Positions 45,624-54,971 of a stretch of 64,000 nt of DNA are shown one piece after another. Source of the stretch: Methanobrevibacter millerae. Lineage in GTDB: Archaea > Methanobacteriota > Methanobacteria > Methanobacteriales > Methanobacteriaceae. Made by a program: the position numbers and the translations under genes. The stretch is taken from positions 62,001-126,000 of the forward strand of contig SUTF01000001.1 of the NCBI GenBank assembly GCA_015063005.1. The letters run 5' to 3'. Below the pieces are notes generated by a model. It saw only the letters and a program-made list of their open reading frames with translations. It was not told the origin of the DNA and made no database searches. Numbering within the stretch: position 1 is the stretch's first letter; every line of letters starts with the position of its first letter.

Positions 45624-45659
45624 TGTACTATTTAAAACTTTTTTGTACAAAAATGTACA
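45624..45659. promoter_or_regulatory. TRP-box-like TGTACA sites between trpB2 and the DUF1786 gene
   Basis: Exact TGTACA at 45644-45649 and 45654-45659, with a one-off TGTACT at 45624-45629. The minus-strand TATA-like TTTTAAATAG for trpB2 lies between the pair and the one-off site. In Methanothermobacter, TrpY binds TGTACA boxes at the trp operon and at trpB2, so the same control is likely here. The divergent gene could be affected too. Confidence 0.75.
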
Positions 45660-45697
45660 ATTAATATATTAATAAAATGAACACAATAAGAAATATT

Positions 45698-46735
45698 ATG
45701 AGAATTTTAGCTATTGATGTTGGTACAGGAACACAGGACATGATGATATATGATGATGAAAAGGAATTGGAAAATTCAATTAAATTGGTACTTCCTTCCC
45801 CACATTTGTTTATTTCACAACAAATCAGTGAAATAGAAAACGACCTTTATTTTAAAGGGGAAATAATGGGTGGAGGAAAAATTAAAAGAAGCCTGCAGCA
45901 GCATATGGAAAAAGGATACAATGTTGTTATGGAGGAAACTCCGGCAAAAACAATAAGGGATAAGATATCTCAAGTAGAGGCACTTGGTATAGAAATAGCT
46001 TCAAGTGAAAAGGAATACAGAGACTATACAAAAATAACTCTTGGAGACATCAACATAACAAAATTATCCGAGTTTTTGCTTGGATATGATTTGGAATTCG
46101 ATTTCGATGAAATAGCAATAGCAGTGCAAGACCATGGATATAATGAAAATATGGGAGACAGGGATTTTAGATTCGAAAAATTCAGAGAAAAATTAAAAGA
46201 GCCAATCAGACCAGAAGAATTCTCATTTAAAGGAAACGTTCCTGATTACTACACCAGAATGAAGGCAGTGGAAAGATGTATCAAAAACGAAGGAATAGAT
46301 AAAACACCACTATTAATGGATACCAAATTTGCTTCAATAGCAGGAATGTGCTATGATGAAACCGCATCAAAATTAAATAGCTTTATTGCAATAGACATAG
46401 GAAACGGACATACGACTGCAGCATCAATTGAAAATGGAAAAATACAGGCAATATTTGAACATCATACATCATCTTTAACACCGGAAAGTTTGGAAAATTA
46501 TCTAAAAAGATTAGCCGATGGAGTAATTACAAACGAAGAGGTTTATAATGATCATGGGCATGGAGCTCATGTAATAAATCCTATTTCAAAAATTGAAAAG
46601 GTATTGGTTTCAGGCCCAAAACGTGAATTGATAGAAAAAACCAATCTTGACTGGCACCATGCATGTCCCGGAGGAGATGTTATGATGACCGGAACAGTAG
46701 GATTAATTAAAACATTCGAGGAAATATATGTATAA
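45698..46735 (+). CDS. DUF1786 protein
   Basis: Unknown function. 345 residues with an actin/hexokinase-like start (MRILAIDVGTGTQDMMIYDD) and a second such segment FIAIDIGNGHTTAASIENG, which suggests an ASKHA-type ATPase fold. Archaeal homologs are often misnamed pyruvate formate-lyase activating enzyme; no radical SAM cysteines are present. ATG 45698 begins the conserved part; ATG 45677 is possible. The last 8 bases overlap the PHP gene, so the two are coupled. TGTACA sites lie upstream. Confidence 0.8.
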   Translation: MRILAIDVGTGTQDMMIYDDEKELENSIKLVLPSPHLFISQQISEIENDLYFKGEIMGGGKIKRSLQQHMEKGYNVVMEETPAKTIRDKISQVEALGIEIASSEKEYRDYTKITLGDINITKLSEFLLGYDLEFDFDEIAIAVQDHGYNENMGDRDFRFEKFREKLKEPIRPEEFSFKGNVPDYYTRMKAVERCIKNEGIDKTPLLMDTKFASIAGMCYDETASKLNSFIAIDIGNGHTTAASIENGKIQAIFEHHTSSLTPESLENYLKRLADGVITNEEVYNDHGHGAHVINPISKIEKVLVSGPKRELIEKTNLDWHHACPGGDVMMTGTVGLIKTFEEIYV

Positions 46736-47390
46736 AATGGACTCACATATTCACTGTGAATATTCACCGGACTCCAAATCTAAGTTAGAGGATATTTTCA
46801 AAGTAGCTAAAAGCAGAAATATAGATATCATTGCAATAAGCGATCACAATACTGTTGAAGGCTCAAAAGAAGCTCAAAGATTAACAAAAAATGATGATGA
46901 TCTGCTTGTAATACCCTCAATAGAAATATCATCGTTAAACGGTCACATCTTGGGCTTTGGATGTCAGGAACACATAAAAAGAGACTTGCCTGGCCAGGAA
47001 ACAATAGACCTGATTCATGACCAGGGAGGTCTTGCAATAATACCTCATCCATATTGCTTTTACAGACATGGTCTCCTGTGCAAAGAAGACTACAATGATT
47101 TGAAAATAGATGCAATTGAAACAAAAAACGCCCGTTTTATAGTAGGTTACTGCAACAATAAAGCGAAAAAATTATCCGAAAAAGAAAAGCTTCCTGCATT
47201 GGGAGCCAGTGATGCTCACTTTTATAAATTCGTTGGAGACTGTTACTCAAAAATAGATTGTGAAAAAGACATAGATAGCGTTTTAAAAGCAATTAAAAAA
47301 AATAAAGTTGAAGCATTTGGAAAAGGAACTTCAAATATACGTTTATCCAAATACTTATTCGACTATAAAATATTGAAAAAATACGGCTGA
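46728..47390 (+). CDS. PHP-domain metal-dependent phosphoesterase
   Basis: Likely hydrolyses a phosphoester (nucleotide or sugar phosphate). 220 residues with the four PHP motifs: DSHIHCEYSPDS, AISDHNTVEG, IPHPYCFY and GASDAHFY, which supply the His/Asp ligands for a trinuclear metal site. It overlaps the DUF1786 gene by 8 bases and is convergent with albA. The true substrate is unknown. Confidence 0.88.
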   Translation: MYKMDSHIHCEYSPDSKSKLEDIFKVAKSRNIDIIAISDHNTVEGSKEAQRLTKNDDDLLVIPSIEISSLNGHILGFGCQEHIKRDLPGQETIDLIHDQGGLAIIPHPYCFYRHGLLCKEDYNDLKIDAIETKNARFIVGYCNNKAKKLSEKEKLPALGASDAHFYKFVGDCYSKIDCEKDIDSVLKAIKKNKVEAFGKGTSNIRLSKYLFDYKILKKYG

Positions 47391-47391
47391 T

Positions 47392-47658
47392 TTATTTTTC
47401 AAGCCTAATTTCAATAATGGAAACGTTGGTTTTTTCGTTGTTATAGTTTTCAACTTCTTCGGTGGAAATTTGAATATCACCAACAACAGCATCTTGAACA
47501 AAACTGTTTCTAACAATTTCAGCAGTGTCTACAGCACGACTAATGGCTTTTCCTCTAGCCCTTAAAGTGACTGATTCATTATCATTAAATTGTGTTACAA
47601 CAGCTAATACATAGTTCATTACTGGCTTATTTCCTATAAATATAGTATTTTCTTCCAT
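47392..47658 (-). CDS. albA: DNA/RNA-binding protein Alba
   Basis: Small chromatin and RNA-binding protein. 88 residues with the conserved [14 protein letters not shown] start, [20 protein letters not shown], and a beta-hairpin with basic tips. The Lys in GNKPVMN and its surround are typical. GGAGGATT sits 4 bases before the ATG. Together with the histone at 62778 it shows both chromatin proteins are used. Confidence 0.92.
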   Translation of the reverse strand: MEENTIFIGNKPVMNYVLAVVTQFNDNESVTLRARGKAISRAVDTAEIVRNSFVQDAVVGDIQISTEEVENYNNEKTNVSIIEIRLEK

Positions 47659-47712
47659 TTTAATCCTCCATTTTAGATTTGATTGACATGATTGTATTAC
47701 ATAATATTTTGA

Positions 47713-49254
47713 TTAAATTTCTGACCTTTTAATTAATAGTAATTTATTAATTGAATCCAAGACAGCTAAAATACTAGCCATGACTATATCATCATTAATT
47801 GCTCTACCTGTAGATTTATTACCTTCCTTATCAGAAGAAATAACAAAAACATCCGCTAAAGCATCAGTTCCTCCATTTATAGCTTCAAGATTATATTCTT
47901 CAAGTTCTATATCCATTGTATCTTGGATTAAATCACGAATAGCATTTAATGCAGCATCAACCGGACCAACACCAGTGTCAGAAGTTTCTTTTTCAACGCC
48001 GTCAATTTCAAGTTTTACGGTTGCAGTAGGAGAAACAATAGCGCCACATAACAATCCCAAACCTTTTAGCTTTATTGGAGTTTCACGAGCAGAACCTAAT
48101 TCTGTCAAAGCAATAGCTTTTAAATCGTCATCAGTTACACATTTACCCTTATCACCTAAAGCTTTAATTTGATTAAATACTTTATCAAATTGTTCATCGT
48201 TTAAATCAATATGATATTCTTTTAATTTAGATTTTAAAGCATTAGCTCCAGTATGTTTTCCTAAAACTATTTTTCTAGAATGTCCTACAAGTTCCGGCGA
48301 AATGGGTTCATATGTAGATGAATTATTTAATATACCATGAACATGAATACCTGATTCGTGGGCAAATGCATTGTCACCGACAATTGGCTTATTGACAGGC
48401 ATTTTAATACCTGTTAATCTACCTACGAATTCTGAGAGACTATATAATTGAGAAGTATCGACATTTAGTTTTATTCCATAAGCAGAATGAAGTGCAACAA
48501 CAATTTCTTCAAGAGATGTATTACCTGTTCTTTCTCCTATACCATTTACAGTTACATGAGCTTGGTTTGCGCCGCATTCAATAGCTGTTAAGGTATTTGC
48601 AGTAGCTAGGCCAAAATCATTATGGAAATGAACACTTATTGGAGTTTTAAAATTACTTTTAATGTCCGTAATCAAATCTCTTGTAATAATTGGAGTTAGA
48701 ATACCAACAGTATCTGGAATATCCAAAAAATCAGCTCCTGCATCAACAACATCCCTGTAGATTTCAAATAAGAAATCACGTTCAGTTCTTGTAGCGTCTT
48801 CTGCTGAAAATTCAACGCTTAGGCCATGATCTTTAGCGTATTCCACAGCTTCAACTGCAGTTGATATTGTAGTTTCCTTAGACATTTTTAATTTATAGTC
48901 CCTATGCAATGGAGAAGTACCTATGAATGTATGAATATAATCCAAATCAGCATCTAAAACAGCATCGATATCATTTTTAACACTCCTTGCCAAGCCCACA
49001 ACCGTAGAGCTTAAATTTAAGGATTTGATTTGTTTAGATGAAATCAATTCACCTTTTGAAGAAGCAGGAAAACCTACTTCAATTTTATCAACGCCCACAT
49101 TATCCAATTTTTGAGCGATTTGAATCTTATCGTCAACAGTAAGTGCAACACCGGGAGTTTGTTCGCCGTCTCTGAGAGTTGTATCTAAAATATAAATCTC
49201 ATCAGCAAGATTCATATTTTGTTTCTTTATAGTTTCTATGTCTTCATCAAACAT
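47713..49254 (-). CDS. leuA: 2-isopropylmalate / (R)-citramalate synthase family protein
   Basis: Condenses acetyl-CoA with a 2-oxoacid (2-oxoisovalerate for leucine, or pyruvate for isoleucine by the citramalate route). 513 residues with [16 protein letters not shown], the metal-site [29 protein letters not shown] and the C-terminal allosteric LeuA dimer domain (from about 385). The length favours LeuA over CimA, but substrate choice cannot be settled by eye. GGAGAATTACTA precedes the ATG. Two TGTACA sites are upstream. Confidence 0.82.
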   Translation of the reverse strand: MFDEDIETIKKQNMNLADEIYILDTTLRDGEQTPGVALTVDDKIQIAQKLDNVGVDKIEVGFPASSKGELISSKQIKSLNLSSTVVGLARSVKNDIDAVLDADLDYIHTFIGTSPLHRDYKLKMSKETTISTAVEAVEYAKDHGLSVEFSAEDATRTERDFLFEIYRDVVDAGADFLDIPDTVGILTPIITRDLITDIKSNFKTPISVHFHNDFGLATANTLTAIECGANQAHVTVNGIGERTGNTSLEEIVVALHSAYGIKLNVDTSQLYSLSEFVGRLTGIKMPVNKPIVGDNAFAHESGIHVHGILNNSSTYEPISPELVGHSRKIVLGKHTGANALKSKLKEYHIDLNDEQFDKVFNQIKALGDKGKCVTDDDLKAIALTELGSARETPIKLKGLGLLCGAIVSPTATVKLEIDGVEKETSDTGVGPVDAALNAIRDLIQDTMDIELEEYNLEAINGGTDALADVFVISSDKEGNKSTGRAINDDIVMASILAVLDSINKLLLIKRSEI

Positions 49255-49342
49255 TAGTAATTCTCCATAAGGTATTAATATTAATAATTTATTTTATTAA
49301 TTAAATAGTTATCGTTTAATTTTACCGATGAAAATTAATAAA

Positions 49343-49379
49343 TGTACATAAAATAACAATTTAGAAGTTAAAATGTACA
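49343..49379. promoter_or_regulatory. Paired TGTACA sites upstream of the leuA-like gene
   Basis: TGTACA at 49343-49348 and 49374-49379, centres 31 bases apart (three helical turns), about 90 bases before the leuA-like ATG and with nothing else in the gap. They match the TRP-box core and the pair before trpB2. Confidence 0.5.
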
Positions 49380-49407
49380 TATTTATGAATATCGGATTTT
49401 TTAAATT

Positions 49408-50613
49408 CTACTTCCTGACTTTTCTGACAACAACAATTATCACCACCAAAAGAATTGCTAAAATTGCTAAAGTGTAATATAAAAATACTGAAGCAGGTGC
49501 TTCATTTTTCTCAATGTTCAGTGAATACAAATAACCATCATTTCCAGAAATAAACAAACTGTTTCCATTAATTGCCGGAGATGAAGTGACAGGTGAATTG
49601 AATAACATGCATCCAGGATTATAACTGAAATCTTCAATTCCTGAATATTTGTTTAAAACATGTGCACTTCCATCATTTGATCCAAATACTACCTGATTTT
49701 CTTTAAGTGCAGCAGTTGAACGAACTGGAGAAGAAGTGGAATGGCTCCATTTTACAGTTCCGTCACGAATATCCAAACAAGTTAAATTTCCTTCATCTGA
49801 TCCTATAAAAATGTTATTGTCATATTCATCTATTGTTGGAGAGCTTCTAACCTTATTGTTAAGGTCTACTTTCCAATCTAGCTTACCGTCACTTTCATTG
49901 ATTGCATAAATGCTTCCATCATCAGATCCAATGAATATTTTTTCATCACCATATGATGGAGAAGAATATATTGAATCACCAGTAGTATATTCCCAATCAA
50001 CATCTTTAGAGTTAATATCTACGGCATATATTTTTCCATTTGTGGAACCGATATATGCTGTGTCATTTATAACCATTGGAGAAGATTGCAATTTACCATC
50101 CAAATCTACATCTACCTTAACGTCACCAGTTTCATTATCAAATCCATATAAATGTCCATCGTCACATCCTACATAAACAACATTCTCATAAAGATAAGCT
50201 GTTGAGGAAATAGGAGATGAAGTTGAATATTCCCAAATTACCTTATGACTATTCACATCAATTGCGCTGAAAGAATCTTCACTACCTATATATAATGTAT
50301 CATTATAAACAATTGGAGTTGCATTAGTAGCAGATTTTAAATCAACGTTCCAGTTTTCACTACCATCAACCATGTCAATAGATTTTAATTGACCATTACT
50401 TGAAGCTAAGTATAAGTAATCACCAGAGATTGCGGGAGATGAAAAAATCGGAGATCCAAAATTAAATGTCCATAAGTTTGTTACAAAATCTGACTCATCA
50501 CCAACATATCCTCTGTGGGTATAGTCATGACCGAATGAAATCCAATCGGCTCCGGCAATTGGAGTTAAACACAAAAGCACCATCATTATAGCTATAACAA
50601 TTTTTTTATACAT
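49408..50613 (-). CDS. Secreted/membrane PQQ-like beta-propeller protein
   Basis: 401 residues: signal peptide (about 1-22), then about seven PQQ-type beta-propeller repeats (pattern like AIDVNSHKVIWEYSTSSP / VYVGCDDGHLYGFD), and one C-terminal membrane helix with a basic end. It probably faces outside. BamB-like or an unknown binding role is possible; there is no visible active site. ATG 50613 is set by AGGAGGT. It follows the ABC exporter permease gene by 10 bases, and so may work with the exporter. Confidence 0.8.
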   Translation of the reverse strand: MYKKIVIAIMMVLLCLTPIAGADWISFGHDYTHRGYVGDESDFVTNLWTFNFGSPIFSSPAISGDYLYLASSNGQLKSIDMVDGSENWNVDLKSATNATPIVYNDTLYIGSEDSFSAIDVNSHKVIWEYSTSSPISSTAYLYENVVYVGCDDGHLYGFDNETGDVKVDVDLDGKLQSSPMVINDTAYIGSTNGKIYAVDINSKDVDWEYTTGDSIYSSPSYGDEKIFIGSDDGSIYAINESDGKLDWKVDLNNKVRSSPTIDEYDNNIFIGSDEGNLTCLDIRDGTVKWSHSTSSPVRSTAALKENQVVFGSNDGSAHVLNKYSGIEDFSYNPGCMLFNSPVTSSPAINGNSLFISGNDGYLYSLNIEKNEAPASVFLYYTLAILAILLVVIIVVVRKVRK

Positions 50614-50623
50614 ATTAAACCTC

Positions 50624-51784
50624 CTATACATCTCTGTTAAATCTTTTAACACCAATAATAAAGAACAATAAGGTAAATCCTAAAAGAACCACCAAATCCA
50701 ACCAGACATCACCTAAAGTCTGGCCTTTTAACATTATTCCCCTCATGGCATCATTCAAATAAGTTAATGGGAAAATATAAGCCAATTTCTGTAGAATCCA
50801 AGGCATTGTTTCAATCGGATAGAATACTCCTGAAACAAACATCATAGGCATTGAAAACGGCAATACTATTTGAGCATAATCTTCTTGAGTCTGGGTTCTT
50901 GCAGACAACATAATACCAAAACCAACAAAACACAATGCACCTATAACCAGGACGATAAACGTCTGAAGTATTCCACCTTTTATACTAACATTGAACAGCA
51001 ATATCGACATGAATATCAGTATCAGTGCCCTTACTAGTTCAATAAGTAATTTTGCAGCGATTTTACCACCAATTACAGTTGAAACTGATGTCGGTGTCAT
51101 GAACAAACGTGCAAGCTCACCTGTTTCTCTTTCACCTGCAATGGTTGCACCCATACCCATCATACAGCTCATCATGACAGTCATTCCTAAAACGGCAGGA
51201 ACTAAAAAGTCAATATACTTAATGTTACCATAAATTCTGTTTATATGCAAACCGATATCATCCTTGAAATTGTTGAATTGATGAGAAATTGATGGGCTGG
51301 CAGTAGAATTCTGACTGACAGCAGTGACTGAACCTGACGCTACCATATTAGACAATCTTGAAAATATTGCCTGTGTGGATGAGTCTAGAATTTGGGAAGC
51401 CATCTGATCTGAAGAATCCAAATACAGCGTTACTGCCTTTTGGTTCGACGAGTTCGTATCGTCATAATCCTCAGGCATTATAATAGCTGCCTTAACCTCC
51501 CCCTTATCTACCATGCGTTCTGCCTTGTCCTGGTCATCAATAATTTCAACGACATGATACGTTTCAGTTGACTTAATCGTGTCCAATGTCAAATCAGTCA
51601 AATCCCCATGGGATTGGCTTACAACAACTATAGGCAAATCTGTCATGTCTCCTCCCATACCATAACCAAAAAGCAAAATCATGATTATTGGAAATGCTAG
51701 AATAGAAACTAAACGTGGAGGGTGGCGCTTAAGGCTAATCAGTTCTTTTTTAATCATCCATCCAAATTTCTTAAGCTCTATCAT
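50624..51784 (-). CDS. ABC-2-type transporter permease
   Basis: 386 residues: one N-terminal helix (about 20-40), a large extracellular domain with DLTDLTLDTIKSTE and a Ser-rich part, then five helices from about 190 to the end, with GMGATIAGERETGELARLFM as the family signature. This is the exporter form with the first large loop, like the DrrB/YhgE group. ATG 51784 is chosen because AGGTGA lies 6 bases upstream. It overlaps the ATPase gene by 14 bases. Confidence 0.87.
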   Translation of the reverse strand: MIELKKFGWMIKKELISLKRHPPRLVSILAFPIIMILLFGYGMGGDMTDLPIVVVSQSHGDLTDLTLDTIKSTETYHVVEIIDDQDKAERMVDKGEVKAAIIMPEDYDDTNSSNQKAVTLYLDSSDQMASQILDSSTQAIFSRLSNMVASGSVTAVSQNSTASPSISHQFNNFKDDIGLHINRIYGNIKYIDFLVPAVLGMTVMMSCMMGMGATIAGERETGELARLFMTPTSVSTVIGGKIAAKLLIELVRALILIFMSILLFNVSIKGGILQTFIVLVIGALCFVGFGIMLSARTQTQEDYAQIVLPFSMPMMFVSGVFYPIETMPWILQKLAYIFPLTYLNDAMRGIMLKGQTLGDVWLDLVVLLGFTLLFFIIGVKRFNRDV

Positions 51785-52817
51785 CTTCATTCACCTCTGC
51801 TGTAGCTTTAATGAAAACATCTTCTAGAGAAGGTTCTTCAGTTGTAATGGACTTGATAATACCGTTTGAACTGATGACCGTATTCAATACATCATTAACA
51901 GCATTATCATCAAAATAATCAATTCTTAAATTAACACGGCCGTTATGAGCTATATTTATACTTTTAATAGAATCATTTGATTTTAAAGAATCAATGATTG
52001 AATCATCATTCCTTTCAAGTAAAAAAGACATTTTTCTTAATGCCAAATCTTCAATATCTTCTTTTGTAGAGGTGGAAACCTCACTTTCGGCAGAAATTTG
52101 AGATAATGCATCTGTCATTTCCTGCTTGTTGGATTCCAAAAGAGAATCCTTAAGACCTTGAGGAGTATCATAAGCTACCAAATTACCTGTGTTAATAATT
52201 CCAACATTATCACAGAGCATGTCTACTTCATGCATGTCATGGGAACATAAAATAATTGTATGTCCATTGTCGTTCAATTCACGAATTAAATCCCATAATG
52301 TTCTTTTGGTTGTAGGGTCAAGACCAATGGTAGGTTCATCCAAAAATAAAATCTTCGGCCTGTGAACCAAACTGGCTACAAGTGAAGCCTTTTGCTTTTG
52401 ACCACCAGACAGCTGTGAAATTCTCTTGTCCTTAGCATATTTAATGTCAACAAGCTCCATTAAATCTTCAATACGAGAATCCCTTTCGTTAGGATCAATT
52501 CCATAGTAGTCTGCACATAACTGAGAGTTTTCCATAACCGTCAAATCCTTATACAAACTGACCTGCTGAGGAACCATTCCCAAAAGTCTTCTGACTTCAT
52601 CAGGATCTTTCAAAACATCATATCCTCCAACAGTTGCCCTGCCGGAAGTGGGTTGTATCAGACAGGTTAACATTTTTATGGTAGTAGTTTTTCCCGCACC
52701 ATTTGGACCCAACATGCCAAAAATGGTCTTATCAGGAATTTCTAAATTAAGGGAATTAACCGCAGTGAAATTCTTATATACTTTAGTAAGATTTTCAGTT
52801 TCAATTGCGTTTTTCAT
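51771..52817 (-). CDS. ABC transporter ATP-binding protein (DrrA type)
   Basis: 348 residues: Walker A GPNGAGKTTTIKM (about 35-47), signature LSGGQKQKASL, Walker B ILFLDEPTIGLDPT, His-switch ILCSHDMHE, then a C-terminal extension of about 120 residues like DrrA/NatA proteins. It powers export through the permease next to it; the cargo may be a drug, lipid or peptide. ATG 52817 has AGGTGA upstream. It starts 6 bases past the padR stop. Confidence 0.9.
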   Translation of the reverse strand: MKNAIETENLTKVYKNFTAVNSLNLEIPDKTIFGMLGPNGAGKTTTIKMLTCLIQPTSGRATVGGYDVLKDPDEVRRLLGMVPQQVSLYKDLTVMENSQLCADYYGIDPNERDSRIEDLMELVDIKYAKDKRISQLSGGQKQKASLVASLVHRPKILFLDEPTIGLDPTTKRTLWDLIRELNDNGHTIILCSHDMHEVDMLCDNVGIINTGNLVAYDTPQGLKDSLLESNKQEMTDALSQISAESEVSTSTKEDIEDLALRKMSFLLERNDDSIIDSLKSNDSIKSINIAHNGRVNLRIDYFDDNAVNDVLNTVISSNGIIKSITTEEPSLEDVFIKATAEVNEDDRA

Positions 52818-52822
52818 GAAAT

Positions 52823-53215
52823 TCACCTGTTTAAGTTTAAACCAGTCATATCTTCAAAAAAAGCCACCCAATGAGGATTATCCATAACTTGACACATATT
52901 ATTCTTAAGGTGTTTAAGAACAACTTCTCCATCAGGAGTTATTGAATAGTATTTGACTCTTTTATTGTTGACCGTTTGCCATTCACCTTCAATTAGGTTT
53001 TTTGATTCCATTTTTCTAAGCAATGGATATACCTTACTGGATGTAGCCTTCAACTCACATTCATCATTGTCAAAGTCAAAAAAATCATCAAGTATCTTCA
53101 TTATCCCATAGCCATGAATTGGCTCTTTGGAAATAATCCATAAAATCAGATTATGAGTAATTCCATTAGAAAAATGCTTTAAAAATTTAACATGGCTTTC
53201 ATTCAATTCATTCAT
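52823..53215 (-). CDS. PadR-family transcriptional repressor
   Basis: 130 residues. Winged helix with LILWIISKEPIHGYGIMKIL, SSKVYPLLRKMESKNLIEGEW and a wing with NKRVKYYSITPDGEVVL, then a C-terminal dimerisation helix. It is the first gene of a four-gene unit: padR, ATPase, permease, propeller protein. It probably senses the compound exported. GTGAT precedes the ATG at 53215. The upstream gap (53216-53283) is rich in ATATATCA-type motifs but no clear operator was defined. Confidence 0.87.
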   Translation of the reverse strand: MNELNESHVKFLKHFSNGITHNLILWIISKEPIHGYGIMKILDDFFDFDNDECELKATSSKVYPLLRKMESKNLIEGEWQTVNNKRVKYYSITPDGEVVLKHLKNNMCQVMDNPHWVAFFEDMTGLNLNR

Positions 53216-53283
53216 TTTTATCACATGTGTAAAATTTTGACATATATCAACATTTATTATATATCACAACATAATATATAAAT

Positions 53284-54006
53284 ATGAAAGTAGGATTTAC
53301 AACATTGTGCATGTTCATGGACGATAACCGCAAAATTATTCAGACTGCCCATGACCATGACTTCGAAATGATAGAAATTCTTGGAGAATCACCATTCTTT
53401 TTAAAAGAACATACAATGGCTTATAAAGACTGCGGACTTGAAGTATGCATTCATGCCCCTACAGTAGACATTAATATAGCCAGTTTGAATGAAGGCATTA
53501 AAGCCGAAAGCGTTAAGCAAATGAGAGAATGCATTGATTATGCGGAAAGCATTAATGCGCGTGCAATAACAGTACATGCTGGAAAAATTGGTAGAAACGA
53601 CCCTCCTCTTAGAAAACAGGCATTGGAATTTGCATGTGAAAGCATCTCACAATTAGTTGACTATGCTGAAAATGTGATTATTTCAGTTGAAAACATGCCT
53701 GTAAGACCAGTATTTCTTGGAAATACCATAGAAGAGCTGGAAATGTTTAAAAGTGAATGCGGGTGTGGAATAACAATAGATGTAGGTCATGGGAATACAA
53801 CACAAAACAATGAAGAACTATTGGAATTAAAGGATATTACCTACTGTCATTTGAATGACAACAACGGTATTAAAGACCAGCATATTCCTTTAGGTGATGG
53901 AACACTGGATTTGAAATTGTTAAAAAAAGTCAAAAGAGGAATCATTGAACTGAATGATTTTAATAATGTTTTGAAAAGCAAAAAGGTTATTGAAAGGAAT
54001 ATCTAA
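53284..54006 (+). CDS. Sugar phosphate isomerase/epimerase-like TIM-barrel protein
   Basis: 240 residues of the AP-endonuclease-family-2/xylose isomerase-like fold: GFTTLCMF start, VCIHAPTVDINIAS, AITVHAGKIG, ISVENMP, GITIDVGHGN and the HLNDNNGIKDQHIPLGDG metal-site block. The metal ligands His, Glu and Asp are present. Substrate unknown; possible sugar isomerase or endonuclease-IV-like role. Its stop overlaps the convergent HAD gene by 4 bases. Confidence 0.82.
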   Translation: MKVGFTTLCMFMDDNRKIIQTAHDHDFEMIEILGESPFFLKEHTMAYKDCGLEVCIHAPTVDINIASLNEGIKAESVKQMRECIDYAESINARAITVHAGKIGRNDPPLRKQALEFACESISQLVDYAENVIISVENMPVRPVFLGNTIEELEMFKSECGCGITIDVGHGNTTQNNEELLELKDITYCHLNDNNGIKDQHIPLGDGTLDLKLLKKVKRGIIELNDFNNVLKSKKVIERNI

Positions 54007-54797
54007 AAGTCAATTTCCTTAACTTCCCTAATACTTTCAATGATGTAGTCAGTCTTATCCATTAATTTGGGGGACACTTCCTCTTGCTGTTCTATAGTCA
54101 ATACACTGACATCCGCTCTTTTAAATGCCAAAACATCGTTTAGACCATCTCCGACCATCATGACCTTATATCCATCATCCTGCAGAGACTTGACGACTTC
54201 ACATTTGCCACGGGTTGAAACGCTTCCATGAGCATTGTCCTTATTAATGCCTAACATATCAGCTAACCTGTTAATTGCTCCTTTTCTGTCGCCGGATGCC
54301 AATACGATTTCACATCCTTGAGCTTTCAAATCGTTTACAGTGTCAACTACCCCATCAAACAGTTTTCCTGCTGAAGTTATAGTGTATGCAATAATTCCTA
54401 AATCCATATCCAAAATAACAGCAGATCCATTGCACAACTCCATATGTGGAACTTTCTGTCTTAATATAGGAAATCCATCAGTGATGTCTGATACAACAGC
54501 TGATTTTTCATTGAATAAAATTTCTGTAACTTCATCTTTTGTAGTTTCGAAATTGGTGAAGCTTACATCAAAATCAATGTTAAACTCCTTAATAACATCT
54601 GAAAGCAATGTATTGGAATCCAATTGCAAAAGTTTGTTTGTATTGTATTGAAGGACTACCAATGCAAGAGAGTCCGTTTGGTCAATCAAATCTAGTGAAT
54701 TGATATCAGTGAACAAATTACCTGAAATAACATCCTTAATAACCCTATAACGCTCTATTAAAGTTCCTGAATTATCAAATACAACAGCCTTTTTCAT
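54003..54797 (-). CDS. HAD-family hydrolase of P-type ATPase-like soluble type
   Basis: 264 residues. Motif I is FDNSGTL: the nucleophile Asp is followed at +2 by Ser rather than Asp, a feature nearer to P-type ATPases (DKTGT) than to standard phosphatases. Motif II ASGDRKGAI and motif III MVGDGLNDVLAFKRADVSV are also as in ATPases. No transmembrane part is present, so it is a soluble relative like MJ0968. Phosphatase or ATPase activity is plausible; the substrate is unknown. Confidence 0.8.
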   Translation of the reverse strand: MKKAVVFDNSGTLIERYRVIKDVISGNLFTDINSLDLIDQTDSLALVVLQYNTNKLLQLDSNTLLSDVIKEFNIDFDVSFTNFETTKDEVTEILFNEKSAVVSDITDGFPILRQKVPHMELCNGSAVILDMDLGIIAYTITSAGKLFDGVVDTVNDLKAQGCEIVLASGDRKGAINRLADMLGINKDNAHGSVSTRGKCEVVKSLQDDGYKVMMVGDGLNDVLAFKRADVSVLTIEQQEEVSPKLMDKTDYIIESIREVKEIDF

Positions 54798-54835
54798 AGT
54801 TAATAATAGACATCTGTTAATATTTAAAAGTTTTT

Positions 54836-54905
54836 AATTATAAGTTATAAGTTATAACTAATAATCTCTGAAGAAATACTTATAAGTTATAAGTGATAAC
54901 AATAA
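54836..54905. repeat. TTATAAGTTATAAGTTATAA repeats upstream of gatA
   Basis: Overlapping TATAAGT/TAACTT hexamers, like those in front of parA, occur at 54840-54900 (AAGTTATAAGTTATAACT and CTTATAAGTTATAAGTGATAAC). There are 6-8 copies in 60 bases. This is either a shared protein site or low-complexity A/T sequence. Confidence 0.5.
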
Positions 54906-54971
54906 AAAAAACAAGTTATATAAACATTAAAAAATAAAACTATAATCATTATATTTATGTAAGGTGTTTTA

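Noticed and set aside
53216-53283. PadR operator in the padR/TIM-barrel gap
   Set aside because: ATATATCA-type motifs and TTGACATATATCAA are present but not clearly paired in an A/T-rich gap, so I did not list a site.
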